From: Mansonella perstans | Lineage: Eukaryota > Nematoda > Chromadorea > Rhabditida > Onchocercidae | Direction: 5' to 3' | Assembly (NCBI GenBank): GCA_037074765.1 | Contig: JBAMDO010000580.1 | Location: forward strand, 1-64,000 | Length of the DNA: 64,000 bases | Part shown: piece after piece, positions 26,982-40,174 of the stretch | Position numbering within the stretch: position 1 is the stretch's first letter | Layout: the number at the start of each line of letters is the position of its first letter | Notes under the pieces: model-generated | The model's database searches: none | What the model saw: only the letters and a program-made list of their open reading frames with translations | What the model was told of the DNA's origin: nothing | Program-made: the position numbers and the translations under genes

Positions 26982-29900
26982 ATGTTGAAAATTAAGAATC
27001 GATTCAGAAATTGTCCATTTTGGTGGCTTTTTTTAGTTGCTACATTCAACGATTACTGTTTGGCACACTTTCTAGCACCGGCTATTCTATCCACAAAACT
27101 TCAGCTAAAAGCTGATGCGGTATAATTTTCTTTTTTCAATTCTTTATTTGCTTTTTTTTTTTTTATTTTACTTTTTTCAGTTTTCTTCAATTTCATTTGT
27201 TTTGTATTTTCGTGTTGTTAGCAAAGAACACAATATTCTTTTGGTTTTTCATCATGTAATATGTTTTTTTTTTACATAGATCGAGTATGTTGGTTTTCCG
27301 CAATCAGCACTTAATGGTACTGAGGTAGAAATACGACTTCAATGCGCTGATGATTCAAATCTGACATTCCAAGTGCAGTATGTTATAAGAAGTTCTCCAT
27401 GTGATAAGGAATTTTTCGACGCTGGCCGACATGTTCAAGTGAAAGATTTATTGGTATCAGTTGTACTTGTATTCTTACGATAGAAACTCAGTGCTAACTT
27501 ATGCACTTATTACTGCATTGCAAGTTATTTATTGAAATTTAATTGATTATTCAAATCTTGGTTTCTTGATATGGAGTAATACTGAACTTAAGACATACTG
27601 TATTTGCCTGTTATCATAATTCACTATCCTATTTCTACTATAATTTTAGAATTTCTATTTCGAACATGAATGGGAAATACCTCCCGGATATGATTACACC
27701 AAGATTTTGTTTTACAAATCTCAACCGCAACAATTCAATTGTCAACAGTCACACGGCATGATACTTGTCCCGGAAGATGAATACCCAAATCGCCCATTGG
27801 AAATACATGATGTCAAGGAGGTATGGAAAAAGACAAAGTTGTTTTTTTTTTTTTTTGTATGCATTTAATGAAATGAAAATAAACTATTTTCATTCAATTA
27901 TATTTCTGTACTCAGTTTTTTTCTACTTACTTTCCAGGCGGGCTCCAAATATTCGGTTATTCGAAATGCGACTAGATCTTTTATCGGTCGACGTAAGCGA
28001 ATGCAAGCGAGATTTAAACGTGAATTTGCTGGTTTGAATGGTAATTCACTGGATGGTGGAATTAAAACAACGCTTAGGTGAGCAAACGTTTGTGTTATCA
28101 CGGGCATATGGAATTCTTTTTTGGATTGTATCACTATATTTTTCACTTTTAATTTGATTAGTAAAGTCAAACTCATCATTTCTTATGTCATAAGTGAAAC
28201 GAGTTAAATTAGTCCTATTTTATCGGAAGAGATTTTGGTTTTTCTTGTTATCATTTCCGAAGTTTTATTTGCAGTTCTTGGCATCCAGTGCAGAAACTTC
28301 CAGCAGATGGCATATATTTTCTGGTAATTAAGTTCACCGTCATAAAATCGGGTTCCTCTGAAAAAACTACACAGGGCATGTTTTTAATGACATATTGGCT
28401 GAATTCATCTAAAGTCAGAAATCATAAACGACGCTGCTTTGACCTAAATAGTAAAGATCGACATTATTCTTGCTCTCTACATAGCAAAAGAAGAGCAACC
28501 ATTTTCAAGGCAGTTTTGTTATTTTTTGCTGTCAAGAACTTAACTAAGGTGTTATTTTATTATTTAGCCATCAGAATACATATTTTGATTTCAGTGCCAC
28601 TTGTCCACAACTTAACAGTAGACGTGCAGTGGCGTAGTCCTTATGGGTATTTAAGTGCAGTTGATTATCCACTTCTTAAAATTTACGCTTATATGTGGTT
28701 TTTTTATGCTTTGTTAGCTGTCATTTGGTAAGTTAATCTTTTCTGCATTTTTTGAAATCTTGATTGTTCATTAATTTTCATTTTATTAAAAAATTTTCTG
28801 TTCAAAAGTCACAGATCAAAACGGGTTTAAATTTAAAATTCGGGTTTAAGTGTTTGGATTTTAAAAATTGTTCATCAGTTGAGAGTGGTTAACTAAGTTT
28901 CATATTTGTGAAGAAAATGAATATGCTTAGCAAAATTGTTCATTAATGCATGATACCGACCAGTATGTGCATTTTTTCTTTTTTTTTTTTTGACTCTTCT
29001 TTCACATTTATGATGAAAAATTAGAATGAACACCTCATTTTTCTACTCCAGTCTTTCTCTAGAAAATTTGGAGTTATTTTTTTTCCAGGTTAATATGTTG
29101 CCTACGTTATTGGATGGATATTTTGAGAATACAGTTTTGTATTGGTAACACTTTACAACATTTCTATGTACGATTGCAACATTGATGCGATGTTTTGATG
29201 ATCTTACCAAAATTCGAAAATTTTTTATAATAAAAGACATACGATATGTGGGTAAATTCAGGTGCTGTGATCGTTGCCGGAATGATCGAGAAGGGAATGT
29301 TTTATTCGGAATATGCGGCAATGAATGAAGGGGGTTCCACGGGTGACAGTTTCATTGAGGTGATTGGTTCTTGTTGAAATTTAAATCCAAATTGATTTTG
29401 GATTTTTTGTGTCTCAGGATTTGGGACTAATTTATTTATTCAGTATTTTTTTTTCATTTGAATATATATTATTAAAAAATTTGTTCGCTAATTACAGTGA
29501 TATATACATTCTTTTCCTTAGGCAGCAGAGTTAGTCTCATGTTTGAAACGAACAATGTCTCGCGTATTGATTATAATAGTTTCACTTGGTTACGGAGTTG
29601 TGAAACCAAGACTCGGCAGTACCATCAATCAGGTTAACTTTTTTCGCCTGATTTATTAGTCTATTCATTTAATTGAGTATTATTCTTTATTTAATCTCAG
29701 GAACAAATAATTTTTAAGTTTGAGGTGGAATTGTAACTTGTTGCTTGCTTCTGTCTCAGATAAAGCGAAAAGGAAGTCAGAAGGTAAATTTATCGTATGT
29801 TTTAAGATAATTGGCGTGGGCTTCATTCACTTTGTATTCAGTGCTGTCGAGGCGATGGCAAGAGTGAGTAAGGTATTTTAATTTGCAAAATTTGTGAATT

Positions 29901-31966
29901 TTTTTGGCATTTCAGGTCTTTTGCTTTTAAAAACAAATTATAGTTGCTGAGTTTTAATACACATGTAATTGCTTTTCTTTAGTTTTAAGCTTCTTTGAAG
30001 TCAGATACAGTCAGTAACAATGTTTTTTTTTTGGTTGCTCATAAGTATTTTCAGAATCAAGTAGAAGGAATGAAGCGGAAGCAGTTAGCAGCTTTGCCAT
30101 TGGTGTTGGTCGAAGTGATTATCTTTTGGTGGATTTTTACATCACTTATCAGTACCATGCGAGTACTGAGAATGAGAAAAAATATGGTTAGTGTGTAGTA
30201 TTTACTTTTTTTTGTAATCAAATTTATTTTATTAGTTTTAATTAGGTTATTTGGTTTAGAGCAATGCTTTAGAGATCTATTTATTCGCTGTAGCTTTTTC
30301 CAGTGAATCCATCGTTGTTTGTTCTTTCATTTAATTTAAGTCTTTTCAAGTTTTTTTTTATTTCTATCTCTGCTCATAGTTTTAACACATGAAAAAAAAT
30401 TTTTTTTTGGCTTACTTCAGTGGTATGTGTTAAATTTGGCCGACTACTCCAAATTATATTTTTTGTCAGAATTTAGGTGAGTATTGCTTTAAAAGATTGC
30501 TGCAGTAATTATAGAACATAGTCTGTGGAAGTAGAAATTGTTCGTTCATTTGTATACTTAACTAGTTCACTGGATCATTTTTCAGTTAACTTTTTCAAAT
30601 TGAAATTCGTTTTCAGGTGAAGCTTTCTGTATATCGTCACTTTACCAATGCGCTGTGCTTTTCAGCTTTCATGAGCGTAATATTTATGTGCTGGACAATC
30701 TATGTTCATAATATGCAGCGGTGCTTAGTTGACTGGAAAGAGTAGTGAGTGATTCACATATATAATCGCTTAATTATAAATCTTGATGAGATTTTATTGA
30801 AGAAGTTGAAGTTTTCATCACATCCGAAGAGTTTGCTCTAAAATTGATTTGTCTACCAATTCATGTGTGTGGGGTAATTGGATAGCTGATAAGTCAAGTG
30901 AAGTGAAGTGAAGTTAGGTAAAATGATCCATAAATTTATTCTCTCTAAGAATGTAACTTTACAGTTGGATGGACATAGCATTTTGGCATATTCAGTTCTG
31001 TTGCATTCTGGTGGTTATTATGATTTTATGGCGACCATCACGCAACAATCAACGTTATGCTTTCACTCCACTACTTGATGATAGCGAGGATGAGAATGAT
31101 GACGGTAAGTGCTGTGATTCCAACACTTCGTTATGTAACACAAATTAATCAGGGAATAGAATTGAGATAACTTAAGTGAAGTTAGTTGTTTGTGATATTG
31201 GAAGGGATGGTGAATAGAAGAGTTATGGGGGCATAATAATTTGAATTATGTTAATGTATTGCTTACCTAGTTTTTCATCAACCTACTAAATTTAATCGAA
31301 GGTGCAGACGAGCTTTTCAATACCAATTATTATGCAATGGTCGGATTAAATAAGCGAACTGCTACTGTGGATGCTCATGCTTCCGCCCTTGGTCAAAAAA
31401 GTTCCTCGAACAGGAAGCAATATGAAGCTGAGAAAAGTGACCAGAAATTGCAGGTCTTTATCATTTCTACTACTGGAATACTTCAAATTAACTGTCATAA
31501 TTTCTCACCATTTTTAAGGATTAAGTCGATATCCATATAATGGCATCAGGCAAAAAAAGCATCTGACCATATTTTTATTTTGTTTTATTTTCATTTTTTG
31601 AAATAAACTAAATAAAAGTAAGAACAAAATTAGTCCTATTATTTGCAGTGGCAATGATTGCTGTAGAATGCTACAGTGATTTATTAATACACTACTGGCA
31701 TTAATTTATATGTTGCATTTTTCTATACTGAAAATATGATAGTGCGGTGAAGCAGGATAGCAGAAAAATTGTTGATAGATTCGATAATACGAGCAGCAGT
31801 CATTGTTTTAGTTTAAAAAATTTGTCTTATTTATATGCTTTATTATTTTCAGGAAGAGCTGAAATGGATTGAGGATAATATCCCAAGTACCTTTGCTGAT
31901 CGTTTGCTGATAGATAATGAAGAGGACAAGGAGCAAATGGAACTGGAGCTATCCAAAATGCTTTAA
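26982..31966 (+). CDS. TMEM87-like seven-transmembrane Golgi protein (GOST family)
   Basis: Fifteen exons: 26982-27119, 27280-27453, 27650-27820, 27938-28077, 28275-28351, 28595-28727, 29089-29144, 29262-29359, 29522-29632, 29807-29872, 30055-30186, 30617-30744, 30965-31104, 31308-31453, 31853-31966. They encode about 607 residues. TMEM87 proteins carry a lumenal GOLD-like domain followed by seven membrane helices and act in Golgi and endosome trafficking. A signal peptide ([18 protein letters not shown]) opens the protein. Lumenal N-glycan sites and cysteines follow. Seven hydrophobic helices run from about 255 to 505, with family signatures [46 protein letters not shown] and [19 protein letters not shown]. 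The cytosolic tail ends with [12 protein letters not shown]. The exon 5 donor is uncertain: a second donor after 28450 keeps phase and adds 33 residues. Exon 14 may start at 31302 or 31308. Confidence 0.92.
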
Positions 31967-33499
31967 CCAAGGCATCAGTATTAGTTTTATTTATTTTCAT
32001 TTTTATTTGCAGAGCGATATAATCTAAAGAGAAGGTTTGTATAGAAAATTTTGACCATGAAGATTTTTGACAGTGATTAGCATTCTAGGAAATTATAAAG
32101 CAAGAAATAAATATATTCAAACGTAGTAATCTCAGTAAGTACATGCAAAGACTTTGTACTATTTCAAAATGTCCACTTACGAAAAATTTCGATTACTTTG
32201 CTGTCACTGTCGATCATTTCTGATGAAAAACTTAGTTTAAAGTCTGTTTTACATTTGATGCGCTGAATTATTTCTTTCAAGACTTTAAGAAATTGACATG
32301 GCACTTAGCCATTCGAAAAAGTAGAACTCACTCGACGAAATTTTTAAATTCCAGACCAATTGTTGTTGTTCTGAAATTGTTTTCTGCGATAATACGTTAT
32401 GTGTTTTAGTTTCATCTTATTTTGAGTTTCGTCTTGTTTCCTATTTTGTAAAACTTACATTCTTGAAGATAGAATAGCAGGCGAATACAAGTGCAGCGAT
32501 TCAATAACAATAATTCATAAGATTTTATAAAATTTTATAATTATTTATTCTTTATTCCTCTTCTTACTTGTTTGGTTAGTATAGCGCTTAATAGATAAAA
32601 TTATTGTTTCTTGGAAACTTAAGGATATATACATTTTTGCTGGATGAAAGCAAGTCACAGAGAATTCATTATTCACTAATTGTAAATTGGTAATCAGTAA
32701 TGATATGCTTTTATTTTATGATGGGAATTGTTCTTTCTTGTGACTGAATAATTTGCATTGCATGAATTTCTTTCATATATATTTGACGTTGAAGTTATTA
32801 TTGTTTGAAACGAATGAAAGTAAGCGAATCTATTTGCTTTGAAAACTTAATATAAATTTGTCTTAATTATCATTGGTTATACTTTTAATTCTACTTAATT
32901 TTTCTATGCAGTGAAAGTTAGAAAATGTGCGCTTTAAAGATTTAATTACCTAGCTCATTACATTCCTAATTGATAAGATGGTATCATTGCATGGCTTATC
33001 CGTAAATTTGTAGTTTTTTTCCGAGAATCTGAGCACCGCTTTCTTGCTTTTGTTATAAGAAGCATTTCACGAACAATTTTACTAATTCAACTGAATATAA
33101 TACAGTTTATTAAATCATAATGCAGTTTGTTAAATCAAACGATACACTTTCACCAGCACAGGTCTATCAAAATAACTACGAATGTCAACACTGGCAAAAT
33201 TGCAAGATCTCAGTGATACTCCTCTAAATGGATGATTCAATTCCCCATCCTAGCTTTGTCTTTTTAGATTTCATTCTGAAAAAGAATATCTGATTTTCCC
33301 TCTAGAATTGAATTCACGAAAACATAAGTCAACATGTAGTTTGAGCTAAGAAGTAGAAATGTTAATGTTCCTTGTTAATATGTATTTGTTCCTAAGTTAT
33401 TCGTTGTTCTTTAAGAGAAATGTCATTCGTTTTATTAAAAATGAAATTAAAATGAAAACCAAAAATAAATCCTATCAATTTCGTTGTAAACCGCTCTTT
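31967..33499. other. Intergenic region, nothing identified
   Basis: AT-rich sequence after the TMEM87-like gene. I see no coding exon, RNA gene or long repeat. Confidence 0.5.
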
Positions 33500-35480
33500 T
33501 TTTGTTTTCTAGGAACATAAATCCAAATGATTTGGGAGATGAATGCAGAGATTGAAATATATTGTTGATTGTTTAGCAGAACAAATGACTGAGACAAGTT
33601 TTTGGGCAAAAGTACTTTACTCTGCGTACCATTGTTTATTTTTACCATTTAATGTAAATGTGAAGGCACATAATCCCGTCTTTCCAAACTTTTTCTTACA
33701 AGTTTGTTTGGAAAACATTAAATTAAATTTGGATAAATGCATTTCTTTCAAAGGTCCATGATTAAAAGCTGGCTGTAGTTGCAAATTACTGTCTTAGGGA
33801 ATGTCGCATTTTCCACAGTTTTACTTTTGACTGCTCGCTGTCGACTACCAGATTTTAGATAATGGTGATTTCCATCTCACAACAATTCGATTCTTGTTTT
33901 CACCAATCAGATCAGCTGAATAAATTTTGACATATTTAGCTGATTCCCGCTTTTAACCAGAGTTGAAAAACTTTTAACCAGAATTGTAATCATTTAATCG
34001 TCTTCGATTAAATCAAAAGAGGTTTAACTTGTTTCGGTATGCTGTAGAGCACCTATTTTTAGCATATTTTAATGGTGTGATAACTGTTTGACGCAAATTT
34101 ATCTTGTTCTAGTACTAAATTTTACCGAGTCTACTTCCGTTGCATTTTGCAAATTCGAAACTTGTTTGTTTTTTTTGAATTATTGAGCCAGTAGTGAAAT
34201 CCGAAAGGACACCTGCACAGATCCAGGAGAACAAAGAAGTTGCTTCTTTTGATTTACCAGAGACAATTTTGAAAAATTTATAGAAACAAAATTTGAAATT
34301 CGAAAAAATAAAGAATCTTTGTTAAAATATGGGTTAACCGTAGTGGAGCTTTATTTTTAAAGCTAATCAGTCCACAGAATAAATGCAGAATTAGTCATTT
34401 GCGAATTTAGCTGCTAGAAAGAAAGTGGCTTAAAGACTGTAACTTTTTCATTTATTTTCTATCAATTGAAATGCACCCATTTTGGTATCTGTAAAATGTC
34501 TCTTATAATGACATTTCAAGCAATGAATTATTTAAAAACCGAGAACAGATCTTCCTGAAATTCGTTTCGATGTTTCATGCAGAATTGCTTCTACTTTCCG
34601 GAACTTATCATGGCTATAGCGGAAATTGAAAGGAACTCTGTGCTCATTAAATTGAACATCAGCAAAATGGCTACTGTGGAGAGATCTTTTTTCCGGATGT
34701 ATTCCATATTATGAAGCATTTGTCATTATTCTCATTTTTTAAGGCACAAAAAGATTGAAAAGATAAATAAATTCGTGTGAGCCTTTCTTAAATTTGGGTT
34801 GGATGAAATTTGCATATTGCAGTGGAGTAAATGCAAAACAGCATTTTGTTTTTTTGGAAACATTTAACAGTGACCTAATTAATTTAGATAAATGGCATCT
34901 CCTACACATTAGAAACAATTCTTTTCAAATTCTATAAATTTTTAATTCAATTTTTCATATAAGCCTTAATAAGTAAATGATGCAATTTGCAGCATAGTAT
35001 GATCATCGCTATTATCGAAAACAAAATGCAGCAGAGCAACAGAAACTTTAAGAGGTCAGGATATTAAATAACTATAATTTATAACAATTTCGATTTGTTG
35101 CCTTGTTCGATTTTTTCGCAATTATCTTGAAAACAGCCAGTAAAAGTCATCTTGGCATATTTATGTATTGCCTAGTATAGCTTATTTCTAAAAAGATCAA
35201 GGATCCAATCCGCTATTTTGCAAATGATATCAAATCATTTGATGCTGAAATTTTGCAGAAGTACTTTTGCCCAAAATTTTGAAAGTGGTAGAAACAAGCC
35301 TTTGGCTGCTTAGAAACACTTACTTGCCAAATACGGAGCACTTCCTCTTCAATGCATATCTGTTTCGCGTATTATTTCAATATCCATTCGTTTAGGTATG
35401 GGATATCTCGTCTCTCGAGGTCAAGACAGAATGAGTTTTCGGCCAATTTTAACATTTATTTTTAAAAAGCTCTTAGTTTT
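33500..35480 (+). pseudogene. Possible relic of a hAT-family transposase
   Basis: Plus-strand fragments separated by stops and frame changes. One (34185-34281) reads SERTPAQIQENKEVASFDLP. Another (about 34581-34711) contains KMATVERSFFRM. A third (about 35281-35400) contains KPLAA, a stop, then LAKYGALPLQCISVSR. The last two resemble parts of the C-terminal dimerisation region of hAT transposases and their domesticated relatives, whose consensus runs roughly LAxxYLxxPxTSxxSERxFS. No intact frame, terminal repeat or target duplication was found, so this would be an old dead copy. The assignment rests on short motif similarity and may be wrong. Confidence 0.3.
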
Positions 35481-36486
35481 TAGTGTTTGTCTGTATCAGG
35501 GATATACCAAGAAGTATATTAAAAGTATGTACACGTGTTTAAATATCTTTTAAATATCCAAAACAACAGTATTCAGTCTTCCTGTTTTTGACAGGATGGA
35601 AAATGAAAGTTTTATGAAATTTTGATTGCTACTTTTATGGTTTCTTTAAACAGTATGAAATAAAAAGGATGTAGTCCTACTATGAAGAAAACAGGATGCA
35701 CAAATATTTTGAAGTATTATTCATCGTGAGGAAAGTCCAAACACATTTTCAGTTTAAAAACTAGAAGTTTTGTTCAAAATTCCCGAAATTTAAAAATTAA
35801 TCAGATTTTTTAAGTCATTTTCATTTCGTATTCACATTTTGTGCAATCATTGAAGTTGTTGCAATTTTATTTTCTTCACAAATCTTTTATTCTTTTAAGC
35901 TTTAGAGCTAATAATTTATTTAAGGATCTGAGGGTGTTGGTTTATTTTTGACAATTATAAGAAATATAAAGAAAAAATAAAAAGATTCCATGAGTTCGGT
36001 GGATTTGATGATGCGTCAGCTTGTTAGTTTTATGAATATCATATTTTGTTAATTAACTTACATTTAAATTATAGCGCTTATCAATATTACATGCAGTGTT
36101 ATTGAGAATGATAAAATACGATCAGTGCAGAAGTAAGCAGAGCATATGTCACGAAAGCAGGTCGAGAAGATACTATAGCATATGGTGACCCTCTAGAATC
36201 AAATCAAGTCTTGCTATTTCTATATGATAAAGACATTAAGCTAATGTTTTTGACCTATGAAATTAGATAAATTGAAACGATTGGTAACAGTTATGATTGT
36301 TAAGGTCTATTTGGATTGAATATTTTATAGAAGGTTTATTATAACTTCTGTACAAACCAACCACTGCTATCCATTCTCGTTTGCCATCAGTGCTTTATAT
36401 TTTTAACACATTAATCCATAACAAGTTGTAATAACGGGTCTAGTGAAATTACTAGTAGGATTATGGTCTGGAATCAACGCTTTTTT

Positions 36487-37393
36487 TCACAAAGGCAAAT
36501 AAAATAAAGGTTGTGACAGATAGGGTCGTTTCACCGTTTTCGGATGCAAAATACTTAACCAAATATGTCGCAGCAATTGTTCGTTTGGTTCACGTTCGAA
36601 GCGTTTCATATAACTTGGTGGTGAAATTTCCTTGGCTCGTAAATCACGTAACATCGCTACCGGCTGATCTAATCTGCAAAATATCTATCTTATTTTCTAG
36701 CTAGAAATTTTCTTTCTGTATATTGCTTAGAATTTCAGCTGATTAGAATCACACTTTAGTCATTCGATACATATGAATGGGTATTTTAGTCAGAAGGATA
36801 AAAATGCGAGTGTTCTTGACGGAATGTCTATTTTGTCCCCCCAAGGAAATGGCAGTGTTCCTTCCGTTGAAAGATAATGCATTCAAGGAGAACAAATGAT
36901 TAGTTGACGATATCTTGTTTCTGAAAAAAAGAATCACACTTTAGTCATTCGATACCTTCTTATCTCGGCACTGTCCTTTGTGATCCAATTAGGTTAATAG
37001 ACTAACCTGTAATAGCATTACTATTCGCTTATCTGATTAAGACTGTTTATCTACTTCAATCACCACTTATTTTCGAAAGAAGTATATAAGAACTATTGAG
37101 TTCATTGAATGATTTGAAGTGATATGTAAATTTGATCAAATTCTTACTTTGAAAGGTACTTATTTACTTCACAGTTAATGGAGTATGAAATACTAATTAA
37201 TCATATGGGATATTGCATATTCCAGACATGTTGATGTGAATGAACGGTGAATTTATCATACTTCAAACTACATTATGAAATACGATAGCGATAATTATTA
37301 ATCGAACCCTTCGTTGAATTGCCAACTGAGTGTGTGAACGGACTGTACATCGAAAGCAATGATGAGACAGAATAATGTAAGTGTTAGGCGCAT
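36487..37393 (-). CDS. Putative small secreted peptide precursor
   Basis: Minus-strand model with exon 1 at 37393-37308 and exon 2 at 36673-36487, giving 90 residues. Exon 1 starts with a clear signal peptide (MRLTLTLFCLIIAFDVQSVH) and continues TLSWQFNEG. It leaves two bases at a GT donor. Exon 2 follows a good acceptor (atattttgcag), needs exactly one base, and reads LDQPVAMLRDLRAKEISPPS, then YMKRFEREPNEQLLRHIW. The phases therefore agree. Two dibasic KR sites (in YMKRFE and TVKRPY) could be processed as in a peptide hormone precursor, but no glycine amidation donor is seen. A GT donor after 36560 could end exon 2 earlier and continue to an exon I did not find. I do not recognise the family. 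The exons are too short to stand out in a simple frame scan. Confidence 0.42.
36747..36955. repeat. Short 25-bp direct repeat pair
   Basis: The sequence gaatcacactttagtcattc plus gatac occurs at about 36747-36771 and again at 36931-36955. The second copy abuts copy A of the larger repeat, which suggests local rearrangement at this junction. Confidence 0.85.
36955..37176. repeat. Copy A of a 209-222-bp direct repeat
   Basis: Almost identical to 37432-37640, with a few substitutions and an internal stretch of about 13-20 bp missing from the other copy. It includes ccttcttatctcggcactgt at one end, the small inverted repeat aggttaatagactaacct, and a TATATAAG sequence. This copy falls inside the intron of the putative secreted-peptide gene. 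Confidence 0.95.
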
Positions 37394-37431
37394 TAGGATC
37401 ATGTGGTGACACGCTGTTGCTCGTGATGTGA

Positions 37432-37640
37432 CCTTCTTATCTCGGCACTGTCCTTTGTAATCCAATTAGATTAATAGACTAACCTGTAATAGCATTACTA
37501 TTCACTTATCTGGTTAAGACTGTTTATCATTTATTTTCGAAAGAAGTATATAAGAACTATTGAGTTCATTGAATGATTTGAAGTGATATGTAAATTTGAT
37601 CAAATTCTTACTTTGAAAAGTACTTATTTACTTCAAAGTT
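37432..37640. repeat. Copy B of the direct repeat
   Basis: Second copy, 477 bp from the first. It begins 39 bp upstream of the putative peptide gene's start codon, in its likely promoter. The aggttaatagactaacct palindrome is changed at one base here; TATATAAG is intact. Confidence 0.95.
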
Positions 37641-38867
37641 TACATGTATCATATAATAATGCAGTTGATAGATAGAAAATGTTTGATATCTTGAATCATT
37701 CCCTGATTTAATGACATATCATGCAAAGAGAATAACATATTGAGAAACTGTAAGAAATTTGGTAACTATAAAAGAAAAGTTGGATTTAAAATCAACATAA
37801 AAACAAGTGCGACGATGAAAAATTTTAAGTGGCTCAAAAATTTGTTCATTCAAATGGGATAGACGACACTTTCAAATTGTCATATACATTCTTCCTGCAA
37901 GGGTGAAGTCCCGTTTGCATTGATATAATATAATATATGACAAGTGACATTATATCTTGCTAGTTTTAAATGCTTTACAATTTCGATTGCATATTTCTTT
38001 ACTGTTACATGATGATGAATACTAATGTTTTTGTTCAAATTGCATATGTTAGTATAATAAGGATAATTGTTGAAAATTTTCTAAAGTAGATCTCTGGACT
38101 TTCTGTTTGCGGCTTGCGGTAAGAATAATTTAAAAAGTTTTTCGAAAAGAAATAAATTCAAAAAATACTTCAACAGATTTCTTAAATTATTTATCACCAT
38201 CTTTGACAAAAAAATTCGTATTTTCCATTTTAATAATAGATCTATTTTCTGCTGTTTCAACATGGTTATACTTGGACTGGTAATAAATTTTTGGTAGATA
38301 TTGGAATTTTTAAAGGCAGCGAATCACAGATGATACTTGTAAGCCACACACATACTGCACACGTCATACAGTAGCCTTCATCTCTGTGTCTGGTAGATTC
38401 ATTTTAATCGAAATTCCATCGTTCTTCATATCCTATTCTACAAGAGCAAGTTTCTTTACAATAAAAATGAAAAGTCTTAGAATCAATGAAAACTGACTTG
38501 AAAACGACACAATCCAAGTGTCAAATTAACAAAAAATTATTGCAGTATTCTTACGCACCTGCTAATTACTAATTTATTAAATGAATAAAGCGGTGAAACC
38601 ACTTAAAGCACGCAGGTGAAAATATCACCTGGTCATTTTCAGCTCATTACAAAGGTTATAAACACAAAATAAAAGATGAAATATTTGGCAATTAAAGTTT
38701 TGATAGTACTGTGATAACATGACTGATCCTTTTCGATTCGTTTTAACTGGTATCTTTGTGTGCCTAAATGGTCATTGGAAATTGGTAACAGCACTAGTCT
38801 ACTGCCACTATGATTTTTAGCAAATAAACTATAATTTTTGATTGGTATTGCTTTATGACATTTTAAG
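37641..38867. other. Gap without a supported gene
   Basis: AT-rich sequence. A 60-codon Lys/Leu-rich frame on the minus strand (38081-38263) and a 35-codon plus-strand frame starting at 38719 (MTDPFRFVLTG) have no further support. Confidence 0.45.
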
Positions 38868-40174
38868 TTGAAATTTGAAGAGGAAAACTATGCGCAGTTA
38901 GATAAACAATGGGAAAATAAAGAGAGAATGGAATGAGCGAAATGAAAAAAATCAAAGGTTTTAAAACGGAATTTTGTCGTGTTTCAATTTGGAACAAAAT
39001 TACACGAACATATAAATATATTCAGGAGAGCTATATTGGTAAAGTTGGGAAAATATCATTTACCGATCTTTCGAGTTTTTTTGAGAGCAGAAATGAAAAT
39101 TTTAAAGCCCGATTATAATTCGGTTATAAGTCTTTAATGTATTTTTTTTTTAAACTAATACAAGTTAGGAGATTCACGTATACTTTCTACGTTTTCACTA
39201 AGAAGCATTAAAGCTGAGATAATAATCTCTGAAGATGCAGATGATGGTGAAGATGTAAAGCGATAATTGATAAACTCATGAAATGTTCATCTAAAAATTA
39301 GCAAAAGAGGATGAAATTAGAATTCCCCGAGCACAATGGAAAAAGTTATCAGCGAATCACAGATGCATTATATCTTGCTTCACTGAATCGTCATTAATTG
39401 AAAGGATCCATTTTTATTTCATTATCTTAATGACAATTTTTCAAGTAAAATATATGCTTTTAGGATATCGCAAACTATAGAATAAGGTAAATTAGAGTGG
39501 ATTAATAATACATCTAATTTTCTGTGTGCAGAAACTTGAGTTGTAAGTTGGTGTTAATTGCAAAAAACGAGCTTATGTGAAAAGTTAGATAAATTTTTCT
39601 TTCATTTTATTTTTCTAAGAATATATTTGGAATGGAATATAATGATTTACGATAACAGGATCTAAGCAAAATTATCCAGGGAATATCCAGACTTCTAAAG
39701 CAATAACGGAATAAGTGACGCCATATATGTGGAGTTTGATTTGAAAGATTGTGCTATGACAATTTTTGCGCAAACGATTAGGCAATTCACATGTAATTTA
39801 GGAAAACAGTCAGTTGAATCGCAAGAATAGGTGTCATATGATAGCAATCATAAGTTTTATCGCTGATAAAAAGACGTTCATGGAGAATTGCAATCTTATC
39901 AAGAAAGAGAAGCTATGGACTAAAAGTTGTGGACTGTGGATTAACTGTGGACTAATTCTGCACTAAATTTTAATCTCATCCAAAAAACTGCTTTTGCGGT
40001 AAAAACCATTTTAAATTCTTCCAGCGAAAAGATTTCATCCTATCCCTTTAATTACAGGACAAACAACCTTTGCTAATAATTTTTACGTATGACTTTTTTA
40101 TCCCAACAAAGACAGAATCTGAGTTACTGTTTGATCAATTTTACCCTTGTAAAATTCCGATAATGAAGGAATGA
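38868..40174 (+). other. Unresolved cluster of exon-like segments
   Basis: Plus-strand open segments with plausible splice borders. At 38868 an acceptor is followed by LKFEEENYAQLDKQWENKER. At 39168-39254 the reading is GDSRILSTFSLRSIKAEIII, then SEDADDGED; this ends at a GTAAAG donor, and a 47-bp intron joins it in phase to 39302-39397 (QKRMKLEFPEHNGKSYQRIT, then a stop). About 39697-39831 reads ISDAIYVEFDLKDCAMTIF. At 40058-40174, after ttaattacag, it reads DKQPLLIIFTYDFFIPTK and ends in a stop. Codon choice looks coding. Stops between pieces and missing links mean this is either a gene I could not assemble or a decayed one. I do not assign a family. Confidence 0.27.

Noticed and set aside
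36570..36600. Possible tRNA T-arm (gttcgaa)
   Set aside because: No matching acceptor stem, D-arm or anticodon arm at the required spacing; the sequence reads better as a minus-strand exon.
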